Positions 45,416 to 55,154 of a stretch of 64,000 nucleotides of DNA are shown here, piece after piece. The translations under genes were made by a program, and so were the position numbers. The notes beneath the pieces are model-generated. The model saw nothing but the letters and a program-made list of their open reading frames with translations, was not told the DNA's origin and searched no databases. The stretch comes from Clostridium sp. MB40-C1 (GTDB taxonomy: Bacteria; Bacillota; Clostridia; Clostridiales; Clostridiaceae), in the NCBI RefSeq assembly GCF_030913655.1, contig NZ_CP133189.1, forward strand, positions 1,178,001 through 1,242,000, written 5' to 3'. The stretch's first letter is position 1, and each line of letters begins with the position of its first letter.

Positions 45416-46372
45416 ATGAAATTTATGGGATATAGGACATTAAAAACAGGTGTAGGTAGTGTTATTGCTATGATTATTGCACAAAAACTTGGGATTGAAT
45501 ACTCAGCCTCTGCTGGCATTATTACTATTTTGAGTATTCAAAGTACAAGAAAACAATCTATTGAAATGGCCTTAAAAAGAATATATGCTTGCGTTTTAGC
45601 TTTATTGATTTCGTTTATTTTTTTCAAATCAATAGGCTATGATTATGTGGTTTTTGGTGTGTTTTTGTTGATTTTTATTCCATTGACAGTTAAATTTAAC
45701 TTACAAGAGGGTATAGTTGTAAGTTCTGTTCTAGTAACTCATTTGCTTGTTGAAAAATCAGTTTCTTTATTTTGGATTGGAAATGAGCTATCACTTATGG
45801 TTGTAGGAATAGGAGTTGCCCTTATATTAAATCTTTATATGCCAAATACAGAGAACAAGATTAAGCAGGATCAGATTTACATTGAAGAAAAAATGAAGGA
45901 AATTCTTTTTCATATGGCAGAGGCTTTAAAAGAGCATTATACATCAATAAAAGATGATGAACTATTTGATGTTCTCGAAAAAAAATTAAAATCAACTAGG
46001 AAAAGGGCATATAAAAACTTAAATAACTATTTTTTATTGGATGTAAGTTATTATGTACAGTACATAGAAATGAGAATAAAACAGTTTAAGACTATGAAAA
46101 GGATGAAAGCACATTTTCAGCATTTTTTTATGACTTATGAACAAACTATTATGATTTCTGATTTTACAATAAAGGTAGCTAATTCAATATATGAAGAGAA
46201 TACAGCATTAAATTTATTAAATGATGTAGAGGTGTTAAGAAAAAGTTTTAAAGAAATGGCTCTACCTTCAACCAGAGATGAGTTTGAAAATAGGGCTATG
46301 CTTATTCAATTCTTAAATGATATGGAAGAATTTATAAGAATAAAAAATGAATTTAGAGAGAATTTATTATAG
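45416..46372 (+). CDS. FUSC-family aromatic acid exporter-like protein
   Basis: 318 residues. An N-terminal membrane part of six short segments (TGVGSVIAMIIAQKLG, IEYSASAGIITILSIQSTRK, YACVLALLISFIFFKSIG, FGVFLLIFIPLTV, GIVVSSVLVTHLLV, LSLMVVGIGVALILNLY) and a C-terminal helical cytoplasmic half. It matches the aromatic acid exporter/FUSC type and is a paralogue of the frameshifted gene at 10305-11140. The start is uncertain: ATG 45401 abuts the AAAGGA site, ATG 45416 is 15 bases from it and matches the family N-terminus better. Transported compound unknown. Confidence 0.8.
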   Translation: MKFMGYRTLKTGVGSVIAMIIAQKLGIEYSASAGIITILSIQSTRKQSIEMALKRIYACVLALLISFIFFKSIGYDYVVFGVFLLIFIPLTVKFNLQEGIVVSSVLVTHLLVEKSVSLFWIGNELSLMVVGIGVALILNLYMPNTENKIKQDQIYIEEKMKEILFHMAEALKEHYTSIKDDELFDVLEKKLKSTRKRAYKNLNNYFLLDVSYYVQYIEMRIKQFKTMKRMKAHFQHFFMTYEQTIMISDFTIKVANSIYEENTALNLLNDVEVLRKSFKEMALPSTRDEFENRAMLIQFLNDMEEFIRIKNEFRENLL

Positions 46373-46409
46373 ATTTTATCCCTTTGAGTTTAATACCTAA
46401 AAAATCTAG

Positions 46410-46502
46410 TTTTACAAAATAGAAAAAACACTTAATGAAAATGAATTAAAAACTTTTTCGAAGTTATGCAAAAAAATTACAGATTCTTATAAGGAAAAGT
46501 GA
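46410..46502 (+). pseudogene. MarR-like C-terminal remnant
   Basis: A 30-codon frame reading FYKIEKTLNENELKTFSKLC and KKITDSYKEK, which resembles the last helices of MarR-type regulators (dimerisation region). It has no start and follows a stop. Perhaps the remains of a regulator for the FUSC gene just upstream. Confidence 0.35.
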
Positions 46503-46513
46503 TTACGTAATAT

Positions 46514-46557
46514 ACACACCTATAAGCTACTTTTAAAGTAGTTTATAGGTGTGTTTT
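46514..46557 (+). terminator. Hairpin terminator
   Basis: ACACACCTATAAGCTAC pairs with GTAGTTTATAGGTGTGT (one wobble) over 7 nt, ending TTTTATG. It closes the FUSC region before the ribonucleotide reductase operon. Confidence 0.8.
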
Positions 46558-46576
46558 ATGCATATAACAAAAACAT

Positions 46577-46618
46577 ACAATATATAGTGAAAAAATAAGG
46601 TGTTTATACAATATATAC
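46577..46618 (+). promoter_or_regulatory. Pair of NrdR-box-like sites
   Basis: ACAATATATAGT (46577-46588) and ACAATATATAC (46608-46618) are spaced exactly 31 bp, three helical turns, and match the core of the known NrdR box (acaCwAtATaTwGTgt). NrdR represses ribonucleotide reductase genes when dATP is high. The box pair lies 124 bp upstream of the alpha subunit start. nrdR itself is not in the window. Confidence 0.65.
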
Positions 46619-46741
46619 AGATTATTTTATGAAATAATGGTTTTATAATGTTGATTTTAAAGATAAATACTTATATAATTTATTTAAAAATAATTATTTT
46701 ATAATAAAGTTTATTAATAAAGAAAAGGTAAGGTTTGGACA

Positions 46742-49033
46742 ATGAATATTAAAATAAGAAAAAGAAATGGACAATATGAACCACTACAAGTAGAGAAAAC
46801 GAAAAAAATGGTTAGGTTAGCTTGTGAGGGTATAAAAGACTGTGATCCTCTAGAACTAGAACTAGATTCTAGAATTCAATTTAGAGATGGTATGAATACT
46901 AAGGAAATTCAAAAAATTTTAATACAAACAGCTATTGAAAAGGTTATTCAAAACAGCAAAGACCAGAATGGAAACAATATTAAAAAGACCAATCCCAATT
47001 GGCAATATGTTGCTGCAAGACTTTTATGCTGTGACTTATACAAGGAAGCTAAGATTAGTAGAGAATATAATAACTTTGGTTATGGAGATTATTATAAGTT
47101 AGTAAAAAAATTAGTTAGTATGAAACTTTATGGAGATTATTTAGTGCAAAATTATTCTGATGAAGAAATAAAAGAGTTAGCAAGTTATATAGTTCCCAAA
47201 AGAGATGAACTGTTTAATTATGAGGGCTTAAAATTACTAAAAGACAGATATCTAATTAAAGGGCATAATGGAGAGATATTAGAGCTTCCTCAAGAACGTT
47301 TTATGACTATAGCTATGCATTTAGCAATCCCTGAGGGGAGTAAGAAAGTTTTTTATGCAAAGAAATTTTATGATATTTTAAGTGAACTAAAAGTTACAGT
47401 AGCTACTCCTACATTGGGAAATGCAGGTACATCGTTTTATCAATTAAGTAGTTGTTTTATATCTGTTGTGGGAGATAATTTATGGTCAATTTATGATGTT
47501 AATCAAAAGTTTGCGCAAGTTTCAAAACATGGTGGAGCATTAGGCATTTACATTGGGAAGATAAGAGCTTTAAATAGTGAAATAAGAGGTCATAAAAATG
47601 CATCTGGCGGAGTTATACCTTGGATAAGACTCTATAATGACACAGCAGTAGCCGTTGATCAGCTTGGCAGGAGAAAAGGTGGTGCGTCTATAACCTTAGA
47701 CATATGGCATAAAGATATATTTGATTTTCTTGATGTTAAAACTAATAATGGGGATGATAGAAGAAAGGCTCATGATATTTTTCCCGCTGTAAGTATCCCG
47801 GATTTATTCATGGAAAGATTAGAAAAAAGAGAAAATTGGTCTTTATTTGATCCATATATGATAGAGAAGATAATGGGATATAAGCTAGAAGATTATTTTG
47901 ATGATGTTGATAATAAAGAGTTTACAAAGAGATACTTAGAATGTGAGAAAAATACTTATATTAAAAGAAATACAGTACCAGCACTTGATATTATGAAAAA
48001 ATTAATGAAAAGTGCAGTAGAGACAGGAACTCCTTTTATTTTCTTTAGAGATACTGTAAATAAAGCAAATCCTAATAAGCATGAAGGTATGATATATTCA
48101 TCAAATTTATGTCATGAGATAGCTCAAAATATGAGTGAAAGTGAATTGGGTAAAGAAGAGATAATTAATGAAAATGGTTTTCCGGAGGTTATTCAAAAAA
48201 TTAAGGCTGGAGATATGGTAACTTGTAACCTTAATTCAATAAATCTTAGCAAAGTTAAAAAAGAGGATTTTGATAAGTGCATTCCTCTTCAGATAAGAAT
48301 GCTTGACAATGTTATATCTCTTAATAAACTACCTGTTAAAGAGGCTAGAGTTACTAGTGATAAGTATAGAGCGATTGGATTGGGGACAAGTGGATATCAT
48401 CATTTTCTTGCAAATAACAAAATAATGTGGGAAAGTGATGAACATATTAAAGTAGCAGATGAAATTTTTGAGGAGATAGCTTATGTGGCAATAAAAGCTT
48501 CTATGGAATTAGCTAAGGAAAAGGGAAGTTATCCTGTTTTTAAAGGTTCAGAATGGGATACAGGAAAATACTTTGAGAGAAGGGGCTATAATTCTGAAAG
48601 ATGGGAAAAATTGCAAATCGATATTAAAAAGCATGGTATAAGAAATGGTTATATTACGGCCATTGCGCCTACAGCTAGTACTTCTAATATAGCTAATACT
48701 ACTGCAGGAATAGATCCTGTGTTTAAGAAGTTTTTTATAGAAGAAAAGAAGGGAAGTTTTACACCAAAAACAGCACCAGGTTTAAATGAAGAAAATTTCT
48801 GGTATTACAAAGAAGCACATACTATAGATCAACAATGGAGTATTAAAGCTTGTGCTACTAGACAAAAACACATAGATCAAGCTCAATCTTTTAATTTATA
48901 TATAACTCCAGAGATAAAAGCTAGAGAAATTCTAAATATGTATATGGAAGCTTGGAGACAAGGACTTAAAACAATTTATTATGTAAGAAATAAATCTTTA
49001 GAAATGGACGAATGTACAAGTTGTTCAAGTTAA
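46742..49033 (+). CDS. nrdA: Ribonucleoside-diphosphate reductase, class I, alpha subunit
   Basis: 763 residues. An N-terminal ATP-cone (MNIKIRKRNGQYEPLQVEKT), the first redox Cys in LSSCFISVVGD, the active-site NLCHE, the second redox Cys in DMVTCNLNSINLS, TAPTASTSNIANTTAGIDP, and a Cys pair in the C-terminal tail (DECTSCSS). It reduces NDPs to dNDPs in the cytoplasm using a radical from the beta subunit. The ATG is preceded only by a weak GTAAGG. It forms an operon with the beta subunit, 62 bp downstream, under the NrdR-like boxes. Confidence 0.93.
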   Translation: MNIKIRKRNGQYEPLQVEKTKKMVRLACEGIKDCDPLELELDSRIQFRDGMNTKEIQKILIQTAIEKVIQNSKDQNGNNIKKTNPNWQYVAARLLCCDLYKEAKISREYNNFGYGDYYKLVKKLVSMKLYGDYLVQNYSDEEIKELASYIVPKRDELFNYEGLKLLKDRYLIKGHNGEILELPQERFMTIAMHLAIPEGSKKVFYAKKFYDILSELKVTVATPTLGNAGTSFYQLSSCFISVVGDNLWSIYDVNQKFAQVSKHGGALGIYIGKIRALNSEIRGHKNASGGVIPWIRLYNDTAVAVDQLGRRKGGASITLDIWHKDIFDFLDVKTNNGDDRRKAHDIFPAVSIPDLFMERLEKRENWSLFDPYMIEKIMGYKLEDYFDDVDNKEFTKRYLECEKNTYIKRNTVPALDIMKKLMKSAVETGTPFIFFRDTVNKANPNKHEGMIYSSNLCHEIAQNMSESELGKEEIINENGFPEVIQKIKAGDMVTCNLNSINLSKVKKEDFDKCIPLQIRMLDNVISLNKLPVKEARVTSDKYRAIGLGTSGYHHFLANNKIMWESDEHIKVADEIFEEIAYVAIKASMELAKEKGSYPVFKGSEWDTGKYFERRGYNSERWEKLQIDIKKHGIRNGYITAIAPTASTSNIANTTAGIDPVFKKFFIEEKKGSFTPKTAPGLNEENFWYYKEAHTIDQQWSIKACATRQKHIDQAQSFNLYITPEIKAREILNMYMEAWRQGLKTIYYVRNKSLEMDECTSCSS

Positions 49034-49095
49034 GCATATCTTTAAAATAATTATATTTAAAGAGGATATATGTGAAGACGAGGGGAGTATAGTTT

Positions 49096-50124
49096 ATGCT
49101 TAAAAAAATGATATTTAACGAAAATGGTCAACGTGGAACAGAGTCAATGATAAATGGTAATACTACTAATTTAAGAGAGTGGAATAGAATAAAATACAGT
49201 TGGGCAAGGGATTTTTATAGAACAATGCTTAACAATTTTTGGATACCAGAAGAAATATCTCTTAATGAAGATGTAAAGCAATTTCCATATTTAACAGATG
49301 GAGAAAGAAATGCTTTTGACAAAATTATTTCTTTTTTAAATTTTTTAGATTCAATACAAAGTGAAAATCTTCCTAATATATCAAGGTATATAACTGCTGC
49401 TGAAGTTTCTTCGCTTTTAAATATACAAACATTTCAAGAGGAGATACATGCGCAGAGTTATTCATATATACTTGATACAGTTACAAATCCAATTACTAGG
49501 GATAAAATATACGATGAATGGAGAGAAGATAAAACTCTTCTTAAAAGAAATAAATTTATAGCAGGTATTTATGAGAAGTTTAATAAAGAACCGGAAATAA
49601 ATAATTTTTTAAGAGTAATCATGGCAAATTATATACTGGAGGGAATATATTTTTATTCAGGATTTAGTTTCTTTTATACCTTAGCAAGGCAGGGTAAAAT
49701 GACTGCAACTAGCACAGTTTTCAAATATATAAATAGAGATGAAGTTACTCACCTTGTGCTATTTCAGAATATCATTAAGGAACTCAAAAAAGAAAATCCA
49801 AATATATTTACAGAAGAATTGGAAGAAGAATTTAGACAGATGATGAGAATGGGGGTAGAGCATGAGATACAGTGGGGGCAATATGTAACTAATAATGAAA
49901 TTTTAGGACTTAATGATGAATTAATAGATAAATATATTAAGTATCTTTCAAACCTAAGACTAACAGCCATAGGGCTAGAACCTTTATATCCAGAAATAGA
50001 TAAACATCCTATGGAGTGGATTGAAAATTTCTCAAAATTAAATAATACAAAGACTGATTTTTTTGAAGCAAAGGTTACAAATTATACAAAAGCAGCAGCG
50101 TTTGATTTTGATGATCTTGATTAA
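49096..50124 (+). CDS. nrdB: Ribonucleoside-diphosphate reductase, class I, beta subunit
   Basis: 342 residues of the ferritin-like radical subunit. Carboxylate and His ligands sit in ITAAEVSSLLNIQTFQEEIHAQSY and in NRDEVTHLVLFQNII, with YFYSGFSFFYTLARQGKM between. It makes and stores the radical needed by the alpha subunit. GAGGGGAG lies about ten bases before the ATG. It follows the alpha subunit gene and ends before a long hairpin at 50139-50203. The metal (Fe or Mn) and radical type cannot be settled by reading. Confidence 0.92.
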   Translation: MLKKMIFNENGQRGTESMINGNTTNLREWNRIKYSWARDFYRTMLNNFWIPEEISLNEDVKQFPYLTDGERNAFDKIISFLNFLDSIQSENLPNISRYITAAEVSSLLNIQTFQEEIHAQSYSYILDTVTNPITRDKIYDEWREDKTLLKRNKFIAGIYEKFNKEPEINNFLRVIMANYILEGIYFYSGFSFFYTLARQGKMTATSTVFKYINRDEVTHLVLFQNIIKELKKENPNIFTEELEEEFRQMMRMGVEHEIQWGQYVTNNEILGLNDELIDKYIKYLSNLRLTAIGLEPLYPEIDKHPMEWIENFSKLNNTKTDFFEAKVTNYTKAAAFDFDDLD

Positions 50125-50138
50125 TGAGATTTAATGAA

Positions 50139-50203
50139 TAGGCTATATTTCGAGAAATTGGGAAATTATACATAATGAACTCAACAATTTAAAATATAGC
50201 CTA
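50139..50203 (+). terminator. Long nested hairpin after nrdB
   Basis: TAGGCTATATTT (50139-50150) pairs with AAATATAGCCTA (50192-50203); within it AAATTG (50155-50160) pairs with CAATTT (50185-50190). The loop sequence (GAAATTATACATAATGAACT) resembles a decayed end of the dispersed repeat. No strong T-run. Confidence 0.5.
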
Positions 50204-50318
50204 ATGAATACTAAAATGAAGTTTTAAAAATAGCTAGCTAAGTGTTGAGATATATTTTAGCTGGTTATTTTCAATATAGATATTATCTTTAAGTAGTAAA
50301 TTAAACAGTAATTTTATA

Positions 50319-51437
50319 TTATATATCAGATTTTAATCCAGATCCACATAAAGGAACTACTACTTTACCTTTTAATTTATTTTGTTTATAGTAATCTAAA
50401 AATCCTGCAAAAGTTGCTGCAGTAGTTGGTTCTACATAAAAACCTTTTTGTGATAAGTAAACTTTTGTTTCAATAATTTTATTTTCGCAAGCTGTGATAA
50501 TTTCTCCATTTGAATCTTTTATAGCCTCTAATATTTGTTTTCCACGTTTTGGATCTGCAATTGCTATACCTTCAGCTAGAGTACCTGTGTTAGTAACTTC
50601 TTTTACATTAATGTTTCCTTCCTTAAAGGCTTTATATATTGGGGCACAACCTTTAGATTGAACTGCAATAATTTTAGGTATTTTATCTATAAGTTTAAGA
50701 TCTAATAATTCTTTGAAGCCATAATAAGATCCTAAAAGTAAAGTGCCATTTCCTACTGGAATTACTAATGCTTCTGGTACTTCACCATTTAATTGCTCAT
50801 AGATTTCATAAGCGTAAGTTTTTGTGCCTTGGTAGAAAAAAGGGTTATAAACATGACTTGCATAGAATCCCTCTCCTCTTTCTACAGCTTTTAAAGCTTC
50901 TTTGGCAGCATCTTCTCTAGTTCCTTTAACTATATTAACAGTTGCACCATGAGAAGTAATTTGTTTAATTTTCTTTGAAGATGTATTTTCAGGAACATAT
51001 ATAGTGCACTCAATTCCTGCTCTATTAGCATAAGCGGCTATAGAAGTACCAGCATTTCCACTGCTGTCTTGAATAACTTTTTTTATTCCAAGTTCCTTAG
51101 CTTTAGCAATCAATACTACAGCACCTCTATCTTTAAAGGATAGAGTAGGCATTAAGTAATCAACTTTTACTAGAAAATTAGGATTGCCTTTTTCAAGTGG
51201 TACAATGGGAGTTAAACCTTCACCCATAGTGATATCTTTCCATAAATCAAAATTATCATCAAAGGGAAGAGCTTTTAAATATCTAAATAAACTCCACTCA
51301 GTATTTAAAATATCTTCTTTTGAAAATGTAAAATTAAATTTTTCAAGATTTAATAATCCTCCACAGTCGCATCTAAAAACAAGGGATTTAGGATCATATT
51401 TTTTACCACATTCAGAACATACATATTTAATTGACAT
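50319..51437 (-). CDS. thrC: Threonine synthase
   Basis: 372 residues. A zinc-ribbon-like start (YVCSECGKKYDPKSLVFRCDCGG), the PLP lysine in TLSFKDRGAVVLIAKAKEL, DSSGNAGTSIAAYANRAG, the phosphate-binding glycine loop PVGNGTLLLGSYYGF, and PLCGSGLKSD at the C-terminus. It converts O-phosphohomoserine to threonine. ATG 51437 follows AAAGGAGAG; the longer frame to 51470 would start before the ribosome site. No other threonine-pathway gene is adjacent, so it is a lone gene. Confidence 0.9.
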   Translation of the reverse strand: MSIKYVCSECGKKYDPKSLVFRCDCGGLLNLEKFNFTFSKEDILNTEWSLFRYLKALPFDDNFDLWKDITMGEGLTPIVPLEKGNPNFLVKVDYLMPTLSFKDRGAVVLIAKAKELGIKKVIQDSSGNAGTSIAAYANRAGIECTIYVPENTSSKKIKQITSHGATVNIVKGTREDAAKEALKAVERGEGFYASHVYNPFFYQGTKTYAYEIYEQLNGEVPEALVIPVGNGTLLLGSYYGFKELLDLKLIDKIPKIIAVQSKGCAPIYKAFKEGNINVKEVTNTGTLAEGIAIADPKRGKQILEAIKDSNGEIITACENKIIETKVYLSQKGFYVEPTTAATFAGFLDYYKQNKLKGKVVVPLCGSGLKSDI

Positions 51438-51869
51438 AATATTCTCTCCTTTTAATATATCATGTAACATAAGTTAAATATTTTATATTAAATTTCTTTG
51501 ATTTTATTTATAGTAGTAACTATGATTTAGATTTCAAAGTCAGATTTTCTAATTTCATCTAAGTAATTATAAACATTAATTCCATCTATTCAATATGTAT
51601 AGCACATTATTAATTATAACATTTTATTATATTCTTTAGTGAAATTTAATGTCATTTCATATTCCTAGAGGAAAGTTAGTAAAAGGTATACAAATTTTGA
51701 TTATATTTAATTACCGTATACAGGTTAAGTTGGATTCTTATCTAGCTTAGGATATAATAACATAGTAATGATTTAGCTTGGCATATTAAGGTATGCCAAA
51801 GGTTATATCTATAGAGAGAAGCAAAAAGCTATGATCAATAGTTTAAAAAATGTTTAAAGGAGAAATAAA
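51438..51869. other. Intergenic region with one small hairpin
   Basis: About 430 bp between divergent thrC and the AlkD-like gene. It contains a short perfect inverted repeat TTGGCATA-TTAAGG-TATGCCAA (51778-51799), possibly an operator or attenuator for the AlkD-like gene. Nothing else recognised. Confidence 0.5.
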
Positions 51870-52553
51870 TTGGAGAAGACAGTAAGAGAACAAATTTTTA
51901 AATTAGCTGATGAAGAATATAAAAATTTTCAAAGTAAATTATGTCCTGGTAATGACAATATTGTTGGAGTAAGGTTGCCAATATTAAGAAAACTTGCAAA
52001 GCAAATTGCTAAAGAGAATTGGCGAGAATACATGAGTACAGCAGAAGATAAGTATTACGAAGAAGTTATGTTGCAAGGAATGGTACTTGGTCATGTAAAA
52101 GCTGATATAGAGGAAATTCTAAATTATATTAAGAATTTTATACCTAAAATTAACAATTGGGCTGTTTGTGATAGTTTCTGTGCAGGCTTAAAATTTACAA
52201 AAAGAAACATGGATAAGGTTTGGAATTTTATACAACCATATCTATCATCTACTGAAGAATTTGAAATACGTTTTGCTGTTGTAATGCTACTTGACTTTTA
52301 TATAGAAGAAAACTACATTGATAGAGTATTAAAATTATTAGATGAAACAAAGCATGAAGGTTATTATGTGAAAATGGCTGTTGCTTGGGCAATATCAATT
52401 TGTTATGTTAAGTTTCCTGAAAAAACTATGGAATACTTAAAAAGTAATACATTAGATGATTTTACATATAACAAAGCATTGCAAAAGATTATAGAATCTT
52501 TAAGAGTAGACAAACAAACTAAAATACTCCTTCGTAGTATGAAACGTAAATAA
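51870..52553 (+). CDS. DNA alkylation repair protein, AlkD family
   Basis: 227 residues of repeated helices, as in the HEAT-like AlkD glycosylases: GVRLPILRKLAKQIAKENW, YYEEVMLQGMVLGHVK, NNWAVCDSFCAGLKF, and AWAISICYVKFPEKTM with the NWAVCDSF catalytic-region motif (W and D). It excises alkylated bases from DNA. A TTG start follows AAAGGAG; an AraC-family regulator lies 26 bp downstream, probably in the same transcript. Confidence 0.88.
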   Translation: MEKTVREQIFKLADEEYKNFQSKLCPGNDNIVGVRLPILRKLAKQIAKENWREYMSTAEDKYYEEVMLQGMVLGHVKADIEEILNYIKNFIPKINNWAVCDSFCAGLKFTKRNMDKVWNFIQPYLSSTEEFEIRFAVVMLLDFYIEENYIDRVLKLLDETKHEGYYVKMAVAWAISICYVKFPEKTMEYLKSNTLDDFTYNKALQKIIESLRVDKQTKILLRSMKRK

Positions 52554-52579
52554 TTAACAAATAAAAGTGGTGAAAAAAA

Positions 52580-53350
52580 ATGACGGATATTTTTTGTGGT
52601 ATAGATCATGTACTTTTAGTAGATGACTATAGTGACCCAGAAAAGCACAAACATTGGGCAAAACATTTATTAATTAGTTTAAGTGGAAAAATTAATTGTT
52701 TTATTGAAAATGAAAAGGTGATTTGTGAAGGAATTATGATTTCTTCTAATGTACTCCATACTGTTGAAACTAATAAAAATGATGTTTTAGTATATCTATT
52801 TGATGAAACTACAGATATATCTAAAGAGATGGAAGAAAAATATTTAAAGGATAAACTATACCATGTTCTTAAACTAGATACTGTACAGGAAATTAAAACA
52901 ATTTGGAATGAGAATATGAAAAATTTAAAAGATGCTCACCGAGTAGAAAAGTCTTATTCTAATACATATGAAAGAATACTAGGAGCTTGTAATTTAAATA
53001 CAAAGAAACCATATATAAAAGATAGTAGAATAAAAGAAGTATTGTCATTACTTAAAAATACAGAAGAAATTACAGAGGGCCTCATAGGGGAGTTAGCTCA
53101 AAGAGTATACTTATCTCAAAGTAGGCTTTCTCATTTATTTAAGGAAGAGACGAAGATATCCTTAAATAGTTTTTTAGTTATAATGAAAATAGCAAAAACA
53201 TATGACTATATATCCCTAGGAGAAAATATAACAGAAGCATCTATAAAGGCTGGATTTAATAGCCCATCTCATTTTGCTACAACTAACAAAAATATGTTTG
53301 GAATATCAGCAAATGAACTTCGAAAAGATGTAAGATTTATTCAGATATAG
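52580..53350 (+). CDS. AraC family transcriptional regulator
   Basis: 256 residues. The N-terminal half looks like a small cupin-type ligand domain (HWAKHLLISLSGKINCFIE, GIMISSNVLHTVET) and the C-terminal 100 residues carry two HTH motifs: LAQRVYLSQSRLSHLFKEETKISLN, and ITEASIKAGFNSPSHFATTNKNMFG. GTGG lies before the ATG. It could regulate the neighbouring AlkD-like gene (an Ada-type arrangement) or the hydrolase gene after it; both are guesses. A terminator at 53444 separates it from the hydrolase. Confidence 0.88.
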   Translation: MTDIFCGIDHVLLVDDYSDPEKHKHWAKHLLISLSGKINCFIENEKVICEGIMISSNVLHTVETNKNDVLVYLFDETTDISKEMEEKYLKDKLYHVLKLDTVQEIKTIWNENMKNLKDAHRVEKSYSNTYERILGACNLNTKKPYIKDSRIKEVLSLLKNTEEITEGLIGELAQRVYLSQSRLSHLFKEETKISLNSFLVIMKIAKTYDYISLGENITEASIKAGFNSPSHFATTNKNMFGISANELRKDVRFIQI

Positions 53351-53443
53351 AAATAAGGCGTTTTTGCAAATATGATAAAAAATTGTAGAGTTTAAAACTT
53401 TAGCTATTATTTAGAAGTTTTATTTTCAATTCATAATTATAAT

Positions 53444-53480
53444 AAAGGCATGGTCAGATTAATAAAAGACTATGCCTTTT
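53444..53480 (+). terminator. Terminator of AraC gene
   Basis: AAAGGCATGGTC pairs with GACTATGCCTTT (one mismatch) over 12 nt, then TTAAG. The ATG at 53472 lies inside it, arguing for the later start of the hydrolase. Confidence 0.7.
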
Positions 53481-53510
53481 AAGTATAGTTATGATAGGAG
53501 AGAAAGCAAG

Positions 53511-54692
53511 ATGAAAAAAGATAAGATTACTTTTCAAAAAGGATTGTACAATTTAAATAAAGAAGATAATTTCAATTTTCAATTAAATCGTATAGTAATG
53601 TGGAATGAGGGAGATTTAGAAGATATTAAGAAAATTGCTAGCAAAATTAAAGATAGTACTACGTGGAAAGAAGAGTTAATTAAAATAGGGAATCAAGCTG
53701 TAAGTCAAGAGAGAATAAAAGAAGCTATTGCATATTATCGCATGAGTGAATTTTTTATGTATGATGGAGATCCAGATAAAATAAAGTATTATAAATTAGC
53801 TACAGATATGTTTTATGATTATTATAAAGAATATTTTGAAGATGGGACTGTAATACAGTATGAAGTTCCTTATGAGGGAGTAAAACTTCCAGTATTATAT
53901 ACAAAAGCGGTAGGGGAAAAGAAGGATACGATTTTGCTACATGGTGGAAATGACTCTTATATGGAGGAATTATTTTTCCCGATGCTTTATTTTGCAGAGA
54001 AGGGTTTTGATGTATATCTTTTTGAAGGACCAGGGCAAGGCGGTGTTATGCGTACTCAAGGAAAACATTTTACTTATAGATGGGAAAAGCCTGTAACAAC
54101 GGTGCTTGATTATCTTGGAATTGATGATATTACTATTATAGGTGCATCATTAGGAGGGATGTTAGCACCAAGAGCAGCTGCTTATGAAAAAAGAATTAAG
54201 AGAGTTATAGCATGGTCTATTTTTCCTAATTTCTTTTTAGTTGCATTAGGTACGGTTCCTTATTTGTTAAAAAAATTAGTGAAAATGTTAATGAATTTTG
54301 GTGTTGCGCCAATATTTAACTGGATTTTTAATATGGAAGCTAAAAAAGATCCTACAGTAGATTGGGCAATTAAACATGGTATGTACGCTTATAATGCAAA
54401 ATCTCCTTATGAGTATTTAGTAAAGCTTAACCAATTTCAAATTATGGATGTGGGACACTTAATTGATCAGGATGTGTTAGTATTAGGAGCAAATCAAGAT
54501 CATTTTATTGATTATAAACTTTTTAAAGAGGAGCTAGATTCTTTAAGTAACGTACGTTCTTTAACTTTTCGTCTTTTTACAGAGAAAGAAAGTGCTTCTA
54601 ATCATTGCAATATGGGGAATACAAAACTTACACTTGATACTATGATAAATTGGATAAAGATGACTAAAGAGTCTGCAAAAGAGTTTGTGTAA
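53511..54692 (+). CDS. Alpha/beta hydrolase
   Basis: 393 residues. A helical N-terminal third (residues 1-125) precedes an alpha/beta-hydrolase core: LPVLYTKAVGEKKDTILLHGG (oxyanion His-Gly), nucleophile GASLGGM (Ser), an Asp in LGANQDHFID, and a His in KESASNHCNMG. The layout resembles acyl-/dipeptidyl-type hydrolases with an N-terminal helical cap; substrate unknown. ATG 53511 follows TAGGAGAG; the ATG at 53472 lies in the upstream terminator. Confidence 0.82.
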   Translation: MKKDKITFQKGLYNLNKEDNFNFQLNRIVMWNEGDLEDIKKIASKIKDSTTWKEELIKIGNQAVSQERIKEAIAYYRMSEFFMYDGDPDKIKYYKLATDMFYDYYKEYFEDGTVIQYEVPYEGVKLPVLYTKAVGEKKDTILLHGGNDSYMEELFFPMLYFAEKGFDVYLFEGPGQGGVMRTQGKHFTYRWEKPVTTVLDYLGIDDITIIGASLGGMLAPRAAAYEKRIKRVIAWSIFPNFFLVALGTVPYLLKKLVKMLMNFGVAPIFNWIFNMEAKKDPTVDWAIKHGMYAYNAKSPYEYLVKLNQFQIMDVGHLIDQDVLVLGANQDHFIDYKLFKEELDSLSNVRSLTFRLFTEKESASNHCNMGNTKLTLDTMINWIKMTKESAKEFV

Positions 54693-54720
54693 AGTCACAG
54701 ACTCCTTTGTAGATTTTTTA
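54676..54720 (+). terminator. Terminator overlapping hydrolase stop
   Basis: CAAAAGAGTTTGTG pairs with CACAGACTCCTTTG (one mismatch, one wobble) with the hydrolase stop codon in the loop, followed by TAGATTTTTTATT. Confidence 0.7.
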
Positions 54721-55154
54721 TTGTTGTTAAAATTTTGTCATTATAGTTGTTTTAGGGATATATATAGTGTTATAATGAGGTTGATATAAATGTTAAAAAA
54801 ATCTATTATAGTTTTATAATGTATATTTATACTTTGTTTAATCAAATTTTTAAAATCTCAAAAATTATTGATTGGATAAACATTTTGTGATTTATTAGAA
54901 ATTTATAGATATAGTAAATCAAAGAATTTCAGAGTATTGTGAGGAAAATTTACTTTTCACTGAAGATTGTGTAAGTAATATATGCACAAAAATGAAATAT
55001 AAATATACTAATTGAGTTAAGATTAAATGTATTTTTATTAATTTGTAACTCTTTGTTTTATATTTGTCAAGGCTTATTTTGATATTATTTTAACTAATGT
55101 AATGAGAGTAATAAAATATTTTAATATTTTTTATAATATAAGGAGGAATTAGAA
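54721..55154. other. Intergenic region before alcohol dehydrogenase
   Basis: About 430 bp of AT-rich DNA. The last 100 bp must carry the promoter of the next, strongly expressed-looking gene (a full AAGGAGGA precedes its start). I see no conserved operator. Confidence 0.5.
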
